41,225 nt of DNA from NCBI GenBank assembly GCA_015680685.1, contig MNCI01008018.1:4363-45587 (forward strand), in the 5' to 3' direction. The stretch comes from Gnetum montanum (Eukaryota; Streptophyta; Gnetopsida; Gnetales; Gnetaceae). The position numbers and the translations under genes are program-made. Below the pieces are notes generated by a model. The model was not told where the DNA came from and ran no database searches. It saw nothing but the letters and a program-made list of their open reading frames with translations. Position 1 is the stretch's first letter, and each line of letters opens with the position of its first letter. Of this stretch, positions 31,778 through 41,225 are shown piece after piece.

Positions 31778-32600
31778 TGATGAGCCAGACAAAATTTGAT
31801 GTTGGATTCCTTTAAAATTTATTTTTCTTTCATTGTAAAGAAGTCACCTCATCTGTGATTGACTTGCAAGTCATATCTGTGGAGGAACAATTTAAAAAGT
31901 CAAAGAATCATCAAGACAATAAATGGTTCGAATCGAATCCAAACAAATTCCATACTTATGATTGTCACTCATAAGTAAAATCATAAATTTTCATCCTAAC
32001 TTCTAAGCACAAGTTCAAAAATAAACATTTATAATTAAATCAAATTGAATTCAAAGTTACAAGCATAGATGATGATGAGAATTATGAGAGAGACTTCACC
32101 TAATCTTGTGATCTACCTTGCTATTTCCATAGTGTAGCCACCTTGATAGCCCAACAATGGACTCTAATGGTTTTTAGTTGCCACAAAGCTTAATGAATCC
32201 TCACATAATAATTCTTTAATGGAAATTGAACTTTAACTTGATGTAGACTTTTTTGGGTATCAATCCTGGTGCACATCTTGGGTGCATATTGGATTCACTT
32301 GGGTTGTACAAAAGATGCCCAATAGGTTCCCCTCATATTACAATTTGAAGTCTTATTTATACTTCAAAAATGTTTAAAAATAACTATTTTAATAATAGGT
32401 AGATATAAACCAATCCATATGAATTGGCATATTTTGCAAGTTTAGCATCATCAATATCCTAGATTAGCATGTGTATCCCCATTGTTAAGAGCATATTTTC
32501 TTAGCATATTGGTAGATTAACCAATTCTAATGGAGGTAGTGCCTAAAATTTCATTATCATGATGCATTAGCATGAAAATCCGCTACTGTGACTTCCAAAA
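31778..32600 (-). repeat. 5' LTR of element E (outer end uncertain)
   Basis: The inner end CTCATCA at 31778 (minus strand) is set by the primer site. A TATA word TATAAATAA lies at 32353-32361 on the minus strand. The outer end is not visible, because the partner LTR is missing and no clear TG start stands out; about 32450-32650 is my estimate from the TATA position in the related LTRs. Confidence 0.6.
32353..32361 (-). promoter_or_regulatory. TATA box of element E LTR
   Basis: On the minus strand TATAAATAAGA, nearly the same word as in the A/C family though the rest of the LTR differs. Confidence 0.5.
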
Positions 32601-33200
32601 TAGCCTTGATCTTTCAAAAATTCTTGCAGTTGCTCGTGCATCCTGCTAGCCATGGTGTCTAGGCATCCTACTACCATCATTTTTGCTACCATCGCTATGC
32701 TTTCCATCATCTGCTTCTGCCACTATCGCATGCATTATTATTTCTACTCAGTGGTTGTTACATCAATGCTATCTTGGCTTACATTGCTAGTGCTCTATGT
32801 TGCTATCATTGTCCTTGCCTTGGTCATGCTATGTCATTGTCGCTACTAACTTTTAGAAATCCTCAGTCATGTTTCTACCACTTCTTGTTTACTATCATCA
32901 CCACTACTTCATGTGCACACCGTTGCAGTTCCTTGCCACAACCATTTTTGCCTACTGTCGCTGTCCTTGCCACTACTGTTTTCACTGTCGCCATGTCCTA
33001 TTGCTCCACTATTGCTGGAAACCCTCATTCACTAGCATTAGTGAAACCCTCACTTGTGTTACTACATGTGGCATGATCTACTCCTATTGCTATCTGGCCA
33101 CCATTACTGCGCTTGTTGATCCTTGTTGTAGTTGTCTTGGCAATGCACTACTGCACTCGCTAGACCACCATGAGTGAGCGTGGCTAGTGCCGCGACATAT
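32601..33200. other. Low-complexity TGCYAC-type sequence
   Basis: The stretch is full of degenerate words such as TGCCACTAC, TGCTACCAT and TGTCGCC, giving overlapping open frames (32652-32849, 32774-33076, 32869-33177) rich in Cys, His, Leu and Tyr. Frames open in more than one register are what a cryptic simple repeat produces, so I do not call a gene here. Confidence 0.5.
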
Positions 33201-33269
33201 GGAGCACACATGCATAGTCGATTGAGGTAAAAAATAGTCCAGATCTAAGATTTGTGATTCTTACATGCT

Positions 33270-34445
33270 AAGGTCCCTTTCTTCCATGCTAGCTAATGTG
33301 GAGACTAAGGAGGGAACTCATTTGGGGCTCATAGACACCTCAAAATGACACCAAATCATTTTACATGCAACTTAGGACCCTGTTAGCATCCACTAGAGCC
33401 TTCAAACCTTAGGAAGCTAATCTCAAATGGTAAAAAAGCTGTTCCCCCTAATATTCCCCATTGAGCACCCCATCCTTAGCATGGAAAAGAGGGAAGAGCT
33501 CAAAAACCATTTAGGAACCCTCAAAACTATCACTAGAACCCTAGCCCTTGGCCCCAGTAACTCTCAAAGTTAACATGCATAACTGATTGTGACCCAAATT
33601 ATCCTAGATCTAAAATTCCTACTTCATTCATGTTGGAGGAGATCCCTTCCATGTTGGGCAGCATGGAAATAGGGAGGAAAAGCTTCTTTTCCACTTTTGA
33701 TGACAATATGACACTCTTGGAAACCAAAAATCTATGCCAAATAAGCCTAGGACCTCATAGCCTTAAGATTATGTCTCTTTGATCTTGTTCTAGCCTCCAA
33801 AACTAATTTTTCCCAATCCTCCACATTGGAGCAACTTCCCTACTATAGAAATAGCAGGGTAAAGCCTTATGTGCCCTTGAATGACCTCCAAATGTGATCA
33901 AAATCAACTAGAAACATGCAGAATCATGATCTATAGCCCTCAAAGCCTAGGAACTTAGTCAACATGCTCTCTAACAATCCTGAATCCATGGAAAAAGTGT
34001 TCCCCCCATTCTTCCACACTAGTGATGCTATGCTTAGCATGAAAGAAAGGGGAAAAAGTTATTTCAACATGTTTTAACACCCAAAACTGACTCAAATGAC
34101 CTTAAAACGAAGCTAGATGATGCACCACTTCTAGATCTAGGTTCTGGCTACCTTTTTTGACCATGTTTGATCCTATTTTTGCTTGGATTTTGGTTTTCCA
34201 CATTGAGCCCCCTCCCTTCCATGCTGGCTAGCATGGAAGCAAGGGATTAACCTCCAAAACCTACCTTCTAGCCTTTAATGATCTTCAAAGTACCCAATTT
34301 TGATCGATCTAGCCCTACATTATCTTGGGAAGGCCTTGGAACCTCAATTTTGGACTTCTAGATGCTCCAAAATCCACTTTCCTTAGTTTCCACACTAATG
34401 GTCCCTTCTTCCATGTTGGCTAGTGCGGAAATAAGGGGGGAACCA
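33270..34445 (+). repeat. Degenerate tandem array with hairpin motif, ~170-205 bp period
   Basis: Seven spaced versions of a block like CCCTTCCATG-x-AGCATGGAAATAGGG occur near 33281, 33470, 33646, 33818, 34011, 34215 and 34409, roughly 170-205 bp apart. Around each, similar words recur ('CTCAAAACT', 'GATCAAAATC', 'AGCCTTGGAACCT', 'CTAGATCTA'). The copies are strongly diverged. No open frame runs through the array. It could be an old satellite or the tandem-repeat region of a Tat/Ogre-type element, whose RT lies just downstream. Confidence 0.7.
34216..34239 (+). repeat. Perfect 10-bp-stem hairpin in the array
   Basis: CTTCCATGCT at 34216-34225 and AGCATGGAAG at 34230-34239 pair perfectly around GGCT. 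It is the best-preserved example of the inverted motif in the array; the copy at 33647-33671 is close to it. Confidence 0.85.
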
Positions 34446-35099
34446 GTGCAAAAGCCTTACAACTCTTGATATCTAGGTCCAAATAGTCTTGATTGATGTC
34501 CAAACTCACCTAACAACCTTGTAGCCTCAAATCATGGTCCACTAAGGTCTAAAACTTCTATAAATTAATCCTTTTTAACCTATATTAATCAATTTTGACT
34601 ATATGTAGCCTATTATGCTTGATCTAGTCTTATTACATGATGTTTTGACTTGTTTTTAGCCTTGTGTTGCATTATTGACCTTGTTGACCTTCTTATGATC
34701 TTTACATAGCCTTATGTTTTCTTTATTTACCTTATTATAGCCTTATTTTCCTTTTTTTTTTTTTTTACCTTGGATTAAAATCAAATAGTGGAGTTTGACC
34801 TTCCTTGATCACCATTTGGCAACATGTTACGATGACCTGCTATGGCCTTAAACTGGCATCATGTCCTGCTAAGGCCTAAAACTGGTAAAATTGTGATCAT
34901 TGTTAATCATTTATAGCATTATTTCTTGTACTTCCCCTTTGTTGAACCTTTGTTTGACCTTTATTTTGCCCCTATTACACTTTGTTTACTTATTCTCACC
35001 CTAATTATAGACTTGGATGATCTTTTTTGCATTATAATAACATGTGTTTGCATAATTTTATAGTATTTTATCCTTATTTATTCACTTTTACCAAGGGGC
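34446..35099. other. T-rich intergenic sequence
   Basis: Repeated pyrimidine-rich words (TAGCCTTAT, TGACCTT, TTGACC) and a T run at 34752-34766. I see no gene or element end in it. Confidence 0.4.
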
Positions 35100-36200
35100 C
35101 ACTTAATGTGCTCATGGTTGACATGAAAGACCAACGTATGAGTACTTAGGAGCATATCAGTCTACCTTTGAGCCTAAGTAGGCCTCATGGTGATGTTGAA
35201 CAATGTATCGACTAGGATTTCTTAGATCTTGAGCTTGAGTCTTGTCAAACACGTAGCCTTGATAGAGAAACCTCTATAATGGCCTAAAAACCTAGTCAAA
35301 ACCTTTGTCTTAGAGGTAGGTGACATAACAAAAGACTCTCTAGTTGAGGTTCCCATCACAACAAATAATGGTAAGGAGAAACCCCTTAAACTAAGTTCCT
35401 CACTAGAATCTCAATAGGCTCAAGACATCACCAAAGTCCTACAAAGCAATAGCAAGGCCTTTAACTAGTCATATGAATATATGCCAAGCCTAGACCCACA
35501 CCTCATACAACAAAGCATCATACTAGATCCTAGCATTAGACTAGTTAAGCAAAAAGTGCACAAGATTAGACCTAATTTGGCCTTGGTAGTTTGTGATAAG
35601 ATCTCAAAGCTCTACAAAGTTGGTTTCATTAAGCTTGTTGACTACATAAAATGGATTTTTAAAATCGTGGTGGTTCCTAAGAAAAATGGTAATATCCATA
35701 TTTGCATTAATTTTCAAGACCTAAATAAAGCAACTATTAAGGATGACTTCCCTTTGCCAAGTATTGATCAACTTATTAATATTATGGTTGGGCATGCCTT
35801 GTTATCCTTTATGGATAGGTTCTCATGTCACAACCAGATTATGATTAACCCAAAGCACCAACCTAGCATGATCTTCATATCCCCTTGGGATACTTTTTGC
35901 TATACCATGATGCCCTTTGGCCTTAAGAACGCAAGAGCAACCTATCAACAAGTGATGACCTATATCTTCAGTGATTACATACTAGGTTTGCTTAATAATT
36001 ACATGGATGATATAGCTATTAAGTCCAAAGTGGCTAATGATCATGCTAGTGACCTAGATCTTATGCTTAAATGATGCCTCAAGTATGAGCTTACGATCAA
36101 TCCTAAGAAATGTATATTTGGTATCAAGACTAGTAAGATGCTTGGTTTTGTAGTATCTAAAGTGGGGATACATGTCGATCTTGATAAGGTTAAGACCATG
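35100..36200 (+). pseudogene. Element F: Ogre/Tat-type reverse transcriptase fragment
   Basis: The open frame 35481-36074 reads 'MPSLDPHLIQQSI', a run with 'KVGFIKLVDYIKWIFKIVVV', 'KKNGNIHICINFQDLNKATIKDDFPLP', 'LLSFMDRFSCHNQIMI', 'SPWDTFCYTMMPFGLKNARATYQ', and motif C YMDD (Asp codons 36006-36011). 'DFPLPSIDQL', 'MPFGLKNAxATYQ' and YMDD or YVDD are typical of the Tat/Ogre branch and differ from the FMDD of elements A and C. Motif A keeps its Asp (35814-35816), but the following GlySer-type residues are changed (DRFSCHNQ for DGFSGYNQ). Upstream (35100-35480) pre-RT sequence is readable only in pieces. After 'VGIHVDLDKVKTMSK' near 36200 the element stops: no RNase H, integrase or LTR. Confidence 0.85.
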
Positions 36201-36239
36201 TCCAAACTAGGAATTAACCTTTAGACAGGTTTAGGGATT

Positions 36240-37345
36240 TTTTCCTTTAGAGAAATAGGAAAAATCAATATTATTATACAAGGCCACACTTGCAACAAAA
36301 GGCACTATGACCAGAAGGTAACAAGGTATATGTTAGGATCTCCACCATTTTATTTGGTGAAGCTTGGGATAGGCATGTCCACAGGTAAGATTATTTGGAA
36401 AATGGTAGAGTTGATGGGATAATCATGGTAGAAGTTCATAACCTTTACCATTTTCATTATGCTAGCCTCCAGTTTTTGTAGCTTCTCATTGAGGCCTTGG
36501 ATTAGTTGAAAGGCTTAATCTAGTTCTTGTGAAGCTCTTGATTGCTACACTTGTTGTTGTTAGATGGCTAGTCGTTGTGGAATAGCCAACAATATAGACT
36601 AACAAGGTCTTGTAATTACCATTGCAGGAGGGTTAAACATGGAAAATGATGTTTGTTCTGGGGCATGAGGAAAAAAGGGGTTATTGCAAACAAATGGGTT
36701 ATGTGATACATGTGGAATTTGCATTCCAAAAGGACTAGAAAACACTATGAAAGGTTGGAAAATGGAAAGAATTACTAATGGGGGTTAAAGCATAGTAGAG
36801 AAAGGTATAGAGATGAATAGTGAGGTAAACAAGGAAGTGGGTTAGGAACTTGAGCTTGTGGAGGTCAAGGAAGGAGCTTGGTTCATTGTTGAAATGGGAG
36901 GCATAAAGTTGAACATGGTCACCTCTAGGAAGGATCATTGGAAAAGGTTCCCTATGAATGTACCTAGCTTGTACTTAAGTTCAAACTCATCTTGATTCCC
37001 TAGGTGGGAGCCTAAAATAGGCTTTTCACTAATTTCATCCTAATTTTCGCTCACCAACTTGCCAACAAGTGCATGTGAAATTTGGATAATTTTATTTGGT
37101 CATATGGTGAAGGCATGTATTCCTTTCCATCCTTGTAGGTTAACTCATATTAACACTTAGAGTTGAATTCCTTACATGAGATGCATAAACGTTCTTAGAT
37201 TTTTACACATATGAAGTTATAGTATTATTGGTCAATGTTTACATGCATTGCGCTAACCCCTAACTGCTTGAGAAACTCCCTACTCTCCACTATAGCTAGG
37301 TCCTTAGGATCATACACATGAGAAAATTCCTAGTTCATGGCCATG
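36240..37345 (-). pseudogene. Fragment G: possible retrotransposon gag, minus strand
   Basis: Reading down from 37345 the minus strand gives 'DPKDLAIVESREFLKQLGVSAMHVNIDQ', 'YELTYKDGKEYMPSPYDQIK', then near 36940-36600 a Pro/Ser/Phe-rich part (open frame 36938-36735), then 'LNEKLQKLEASIMKMVKVMNFYHDYP' and 'LPVDMPIPSFTK-NGGDPNIYLVTF' near 36490-36330. The last block looks like the start of a Tat-type capsid region ('KYxGxxDPxxHLxxF'). Single stops interrupt it. The opposite strand of the same region is less protein-like. The family is uncertain, and the strand is opposite to the RT fragment directly upstream. Confidence 0.4.
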
Positions 37346-37439
37346 GAAATGATATTGTGTCGTATAATAGTTACAATAAAAAGCATAAAATGTATTAAAC
37401 CAATTAATTGATCAAACACAATAAATGTTCTCTAACATT

Positions 37440-38055
37440 TTTGATGTTTTGAACTAGCTCTAGCTTGTAGTGTATAAAGCTCACAGTGTGTGAAAATTCA
37501 TAGCATATGAAGCTATAATGTGTGAAGCTTCAGTGTGTGAAACTTCATAGCGTATGAAGATGCATTGTGTGAGACTTTCATAGTATGTAAAACTCACAAC
37601 ATGTGGAACTATAGCTTGTGAAGTTGCAATGTGTGAGGCTATAGCTTGTCAAGATATAGCTTATGAAGGTTATAGCCTACAACTTGTCGGGTTGTGGCAT
37701 ATATGGGTTACAACCTATAGCTTATGAAGCTATAGCCTACAACTTGTGGAGTTGTAGCATATTAAGGATTATAGCCTATGAGGCTAAAACTTGTGGAGCT
37801 ATAGTGTATGGAAGGATTATAGCCTATGAAGTCACAAATTATGGAGCTATAGCATATGAAAAGGTTATAGCCTATAGCTTGTGAAGCTATAGTGTATGAA
37901 GGTTGTAGCCAATATTTTGTGGAGATATAATGTATGAATTTGATAGCCTATAGCTTGTGGAGTTGTTTCCTATGAAGGTTATACCATAAAGCTTGTGGAA
38001 ATGTAGCCTATGAAGATTATAGCCTACAACTTGTGGAGCTGTAGCTTATGAATAG
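37440..38055 (+). repeat. Minisatellite of TATAGC and CTTGTG words
   Basis: About 600 bp of imperfect short units alternating TATAGC(C/T)TA, (A/G)CTTGTGGAG and TATGAAGG. TATAGCCTA anchors occur near 37671, 37725, 37770, 37818, 37866, 37945 and 38018, spaced about 45-80 bp. The 5' part (37445-37620) uses the related word GTGTGTGAAACTTCATAG. The open frame 37663-37884, with its repeated IAYE and IAYN words, is a by-product of the repeat and not a gene. Confidence 0.85.
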
Positions 38056-38190
38056 ACTTTGAATGTAAGAATAAATGAGGGAATCAAAAAACATAGTACA
38101 ATTATAAAGTAAAAAATTTTATTAAAATTTTATAATGATAGAAAAAATAAGTATTGGAAAATTGATAAATTCATTATGAAATAGTTTAAC
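38056..38190. other. AT-rich spacer
   Basis: No coding or repeat signal. It separates the minisatellite from the RT start of fragment H. Confidence 0.4.
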
Positions 38191-39030
38191 TCATAGATCC
38201 ATGGGTCTTGAAAATGATTCAAAGCATCTTAAACAAATTCTTAAGGCAAGATTCATCTATCTTGTAGTAGATAGTGAGTGGATAAGCCCATTTGTTATTG
38301 TGCTCAAAAAGAGAGAAATGGAGGATATGTATAGGCTATTGAACATGGATATATTTAAAGATCATTTTCCATTACCATTTGTGGACCCACTACTAGATAT
38401 AATTACAAAACATAGTTACTATATTTTTTAGATGGTTATAGTGACTATAACCAAATTCAAATTACACTAGAAGACTAGGCCAATATAACTTTCACAAATC
38501 TCTAGGGGACTTTTGTAGATGAAAAGGTACACATTGGCCTTTGTAATGCTCCTACAACTTTCCAACACCTAGTATTAAGCATCTTTCAATGAAAAAGTTT
38601 TAGTGAAGTGGAAGTCTTCATGGATGACTTCTCCATTTATGATACCAATTTTGAATAAGTATTGGACCATCTTAAGCAAGTGTTGAAGCCATGTATGGCA
38701 TTGAACCTGCATCTCAATTGGGAAAAGAGCCACTTAATGGTCTAGGATGACATTTTCTTGGGGCACTAAATTTCAAGAAAAGGGATTGAGATAGATCTTG
38801 AAAAAGTAAGAGTCATCCAAGGAATTATCAAGCAACCTCAAACTGTAAAAGATGGGAGGCCATTCATTGATCATACTCATTACTACAACCACTTCATCAA
38901 TAATTTTTCTAAGATTGTCAAACCACTAGTAAAACTCACAAAGAAAGATGCAGTCTTCAAATGAACAAAGAAATGTGAAAAAGCATTCTAGCACTTAAAG
39001 TAAAAGCTCATAGAAACTCCAATTTTGTAC
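38191..39030 (+). pseudogene. Fragment H: reverse transcriptase of the A/C family (heavily decayed)
   Basis: The frame 38201-38431 gives 'LKQILKARFIYLVVDSEWISPFVIVLKK' and 'DIFKDHFPLPFVDPLLDII'; after a frameshift 'GYSGYNQ' appears as 'DGYSDYNQI' near 38432, and motif C reads FMDD (Met-Asp-Asp 38620-38628), followed by 'DFSIYDTNF'. The thumb region ('LGH', 'YYNHFINNFSKIVKPLVKLTKKDA') is at 38755-38950. It begins directly at RT with no protease or gag, so its 5' half is missing. It is more broken than copies A, B and C. Confidence 0.85.
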
Positions 39031-39039
39031 ATCCCAAAT

Positions 39040-39690
39040 TGGTCCAAGTCATTCCATATAATGATAGATGCATCTAACTATGCTTTGGGAGTAGCGCTTA
39101 CATAAATGGATGATCAAAACATCTATATTACATTCATTGTGCAAGCAAAAGTATTATGGGTGCATAACTTAACTACACCACCATTGAAAAAGAACTCATA
39201 GTAGTAGTGTATGCTTTAGAGAAATTTAGCCACTATGTGCTTGAATACCTAATTTTTTTGCATACTGACCATAGTGTAATCCATTTTCCAATGAACAAGC
39301 TAGTGGTTAGCCCCCATGTTATATAGTGGTTGGTAATCTTACAGGAATTTGAACTTACAATGATGGATAGGAAAGAAATTGAGAATGTAGTTATTGATTA
39401 TTTGTCTTAATTAAGATGGAGACAACAATAATGATGAAGAACCATTATCTAATCAATTTCCATATGAACTCCTCTTTATTAAGTTCAATAAAGTTCAAAG
39501 ACCAAAGATTATCAATTGGTATGATGAGTTCGTCTTCTATATTCTCATGCAAGAGATTCCTATAGAATGGGATAATAAGAAGAACTAACAATTTCTTTAC
39601 CAAGTTAAGCGTTATATACAAATTAAAGGTAACTTTTACAAGGTTTATGTTGATGACCTAATTCGATGGTCTACACCTGATGGGTATCAG
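39040..39690 (+). pseudogene. Fragment H: RNase H and linker
   Basis: It reads 'FHIMIDASNYALGVAL' near 39050-39100, 'LNYTTIEKELIVVVYALEKF' near 39168-39230, 'TDHSVIHFPMNKLVVSPHVI' near 39265-39325 and 'ENVVIDYLS' near 39380. The linker to integrase follows, with 'NQFPYELLFI' near 39450. Frameshifts separate the blocks. Confidence 0.78.
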
Positions 39691-40860
39691 TAGTGGATCC
39701 TCCAAGATGCTCATGAAGGTCCTTGTAGGGACCATTATGCAAAAAGAAGGATAGCCACAAAGATTCTCATGATAATATACTTTTGGACAATCATCTTTAG
39801 GGATGCTCACCATTTTCCCCATTCATGTGAGTAATCTCAAAGAGATGGGGAAATGACCACATGAATGAAAGGTCCCCAATAATGGATCTAACAACTAGAG
39901 CCTTTTGAGAATTGACTTCATGAGATCCATCATTCCCATGTTAAATGGAAAGACCTACATCATTATTCTTATTGAGTATTGCACCAAATGGGTTGAAGCT
40001 ACAGTTGTATTTGACTATATATCTACCATTGCAGCTTGATTTATTTAACAATAAGTGGTAAAGAGGTTTGATGTACCTAGAGCACTAATTTCACAAGGTT
40101 TAGTTTTTGGAAGTTGATGCAATGCTTGAGGATACAACATAAAATTATAGCCTCTTATCACCCCTAAGACAATAATCAAGTTGAAGTTACCAATAAGAAG
40201 ATCACTGGAATTTTAACATGAACTATCAATAAATATAGGAAATATTAGAGTACCAAACTCAACGATTCTCTTTGAACATATCATTCAGCTCAGAAAATTC
40301 CTATAGATTACTCTCCCTATTAGTTAGTGCATGGAAAGTTACCCAAACTTGTAATCCAAGCCAAACTCTATACACTGATAACAACCTGTGAGCTTAACCT
40401 AGACATTAACTTAGTCCAGAAAGAATGTTTTATGATACTAAGTATACTAGATGATAATTCAAAAATAGCTCTAATGATGAATGAAGTGCACAAGGCACAC
40501 AACAAAAATTTTCATGATGCATAGATAAAAAAAGTTATATTTCAACCTAGACATAAGATTCTTTATTGGGATCCTATGCTTGTGCCACAATGCACTATGT
40601 TCCAAACATTATGGGAAGGACTTTACAACATCCATTCAACTTTTTCTTCTAAGGACATGATAATTTATCACTTAACCAACCCTCAAAAATACATGTTATT
40701 CAATGTACAACAACCTAATCCATTCATGAAACCTTAAGTAACTAACAATATTAACACCTCTGCATAAGAAAAAACACACTCTATTTTTTGGATCTCCTTC
40801 TCTTAACTTAGTCATGGGGAAGATGGTCATCCATTGTAACATCTTAATGAGGATAACTAA
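39691..40860 (+). pseudogene. Fragment H: integrase and pol end
   Basis: Blocks include 'LQDAHEGPCRDHYAKR' near 39700-39750, 'RIDFMRSI' near 39910 (the catalytic Asp is present but the Gly after Met is lost), 'KTYIIILIEYCTKWVEA' near 39950-40000, a deletion at the second catalytic Asp near 40090, where 'SDNGTHFIGAT' is gone, and 'NQVEVTNKKI' near 40172-40205. The tail has an open frame 40327-40524 ('LNLDINLVQKE'), a 'LWEGLYNIH' region near 40608 and the pol end near 40830 ('SWGRWSS' in shifted frame). Confidence 0.78.
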
Positions 40861-41225
40861 TTTTTCACCATTTAGTTATATAATTTTTTTATATATTTTT
40901 TATTTTCTTGATATTTTTTGATTCTTTTATATATTTTCCTTTTTTTTCTATTCTTTTTTTCATCTTTGTTAATTTCATTTAGTCTTGTTGGAAATATCTT
41001 ATTTTGTTTAGTGCTACTACAAACTTTAGAAATATATTTACTTTGGCTATTAATTTTATGGTTTATTAACCAAAAGGCCAAATTTTTCCCTTGGATTATG
41101 TTCTCTCCTAACAAATTGTCAATTTTCTAATGTTATTAGGTAGTGAGTTCATGACATCCATTCATTCCATTTGCTCCATGGGAATTCTGAATCATGGAAT
41201 CATGAAGGTTCTTCCACATTATAAC
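40861..41225 (+). other. T-rich post-pol DNA of fragment H
   Basis: A T-rich run at 40870-40990 matches the post-pol spacers of A, B and D. No gene is seen. The open frames on both strands here follow from the base composition. The window ends before any LTR. Confidence 0.5.

Larger units (their letters stand above)
29159..32600 (-). mobile_element. Element E: truncated Athila-type retrotransposon of another family
   Basis: The minus-strand order from the right is: 5' LTR (31778 to about 32600), primer site (31758-31775), leader, gag and protease start, cut off at 29159 where element C begins. Its proteins differ clearly from those of A and C, with a gag zinc knuckle of CX2CX4H type and protease sequence 'ASINIMPLKMARSLDIED', typical of Athila elements. 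RT, RNase H, integrase and 3' LTR are missing. The part left of C is not a continuation, so the loss came from a rearrangement or from an insertion followed by deletion. Confidence 0.8.

Noticed and set aside
32652-33177. Overlapping open frames rich in Cys, His and Leu that could suggest a small secreted or membrane protein
   Set aside because: Several registers are open at once and the DNA is a degenerate TGCYAC-type simple repeat, so the open frames follow from composition.
37663-37884. 73-codon ORF with repeated IAYE and IAYN words
   Set aside because: It lies fully inside the TATAGC minisatellite; the amino-acid repeat only mirrors the DNA repeat, and neighbouring units break the frame.
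37440-38055. CRISPR-like array
   Set aside because: The units are imperfect and continuous with no unique spacers, and the context is a plant nuclear genome.

Overview
This window looks like plant nuclear DNA made almost entirely of decayed LTR retrotransposons. The evidence is Ty3/gypsy Athila/Tat-clade gag-pro-RT-RNaseH-integrase reading frames, tRNA-Asp-type primer binding sites, long AT-rich spacers, and a fragment of plastid petD with the end of its group II intron. I found no intact host gene, rRNA, tRNA or CRISPR array. Every coding region is a pseudogene, interrupted by stops and frameshifts. The species cannot be named from the sequence alone.

Layout. Positions 287-1330 hold the integrase/pol tail of one Athila-like copy (D). 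Positions 1441-2110 hold the gag end and first half of the protease of an older copy (B). At 2110 a younger complete copy (A, 2111-12692, + strand) has inserted into B's protease with a clean 5-bp target duplication CCAAT. It has LTRs of 980 and 949 bp with TGATGAG/CTCATCA ends, a primer binding site, gag, pro, RT, RNase H, integrase and a 1.9-kb non-coding 3' region. B resumes at 12693 and runs through RT, RNase H, integrase and its own 3' region to about 17440. Inside A, at the gag/pro boundary, about 420 bp of foreign DNA (about 5685-6106) contains plastid petD intron domain V/VI and the start of petD exon 2.

Positions 17441-18722 are unassigned sequence, including a single N flanked by two perfect 54-bp copies (probably a contig-join artefact) and a degraded ORF. 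A second full-length member of A's family (C, 18723-29158) lies on the minus strand with both LTRs. Its gag contains a diverged internal duplication with a 36-bp piece of protease inserted backwards at the junction. C abuts the gag-pro half of another Athila-type family (E, minus strand, 29160 to about 32600, with its own 5' LTR and primer site).

The right third is older and more mixed: low-complexity DNA (32600-33200), a degenerate array of about 170-205-bp units each centred on a hairpin (33270-34445), an RT fragment of Ogre/Tat type (F, 35100-36200, +), a possible minus-strand gag fragment (G, 36240-37345), a TATAGC/CTTGTG minisatellite (37440-38055), and a very decayed pol of A's family (H, about 38190-40860, +) followed by an AT-rich tail.

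How the parts work together: each element would once have encoded a gag-pro-pol polyprotein, primed reverse transcription from tRNA-Asp, and integrated its cDNA with a D,D35E integrase. None looks autonomous now. The features most worth a second look are the plastid capture in A, the gag duplication with inverted filler in C, the clusters of GATATC palindromes upstream of the LTR TATA boxes, and the hairpin-bearing tandem array.
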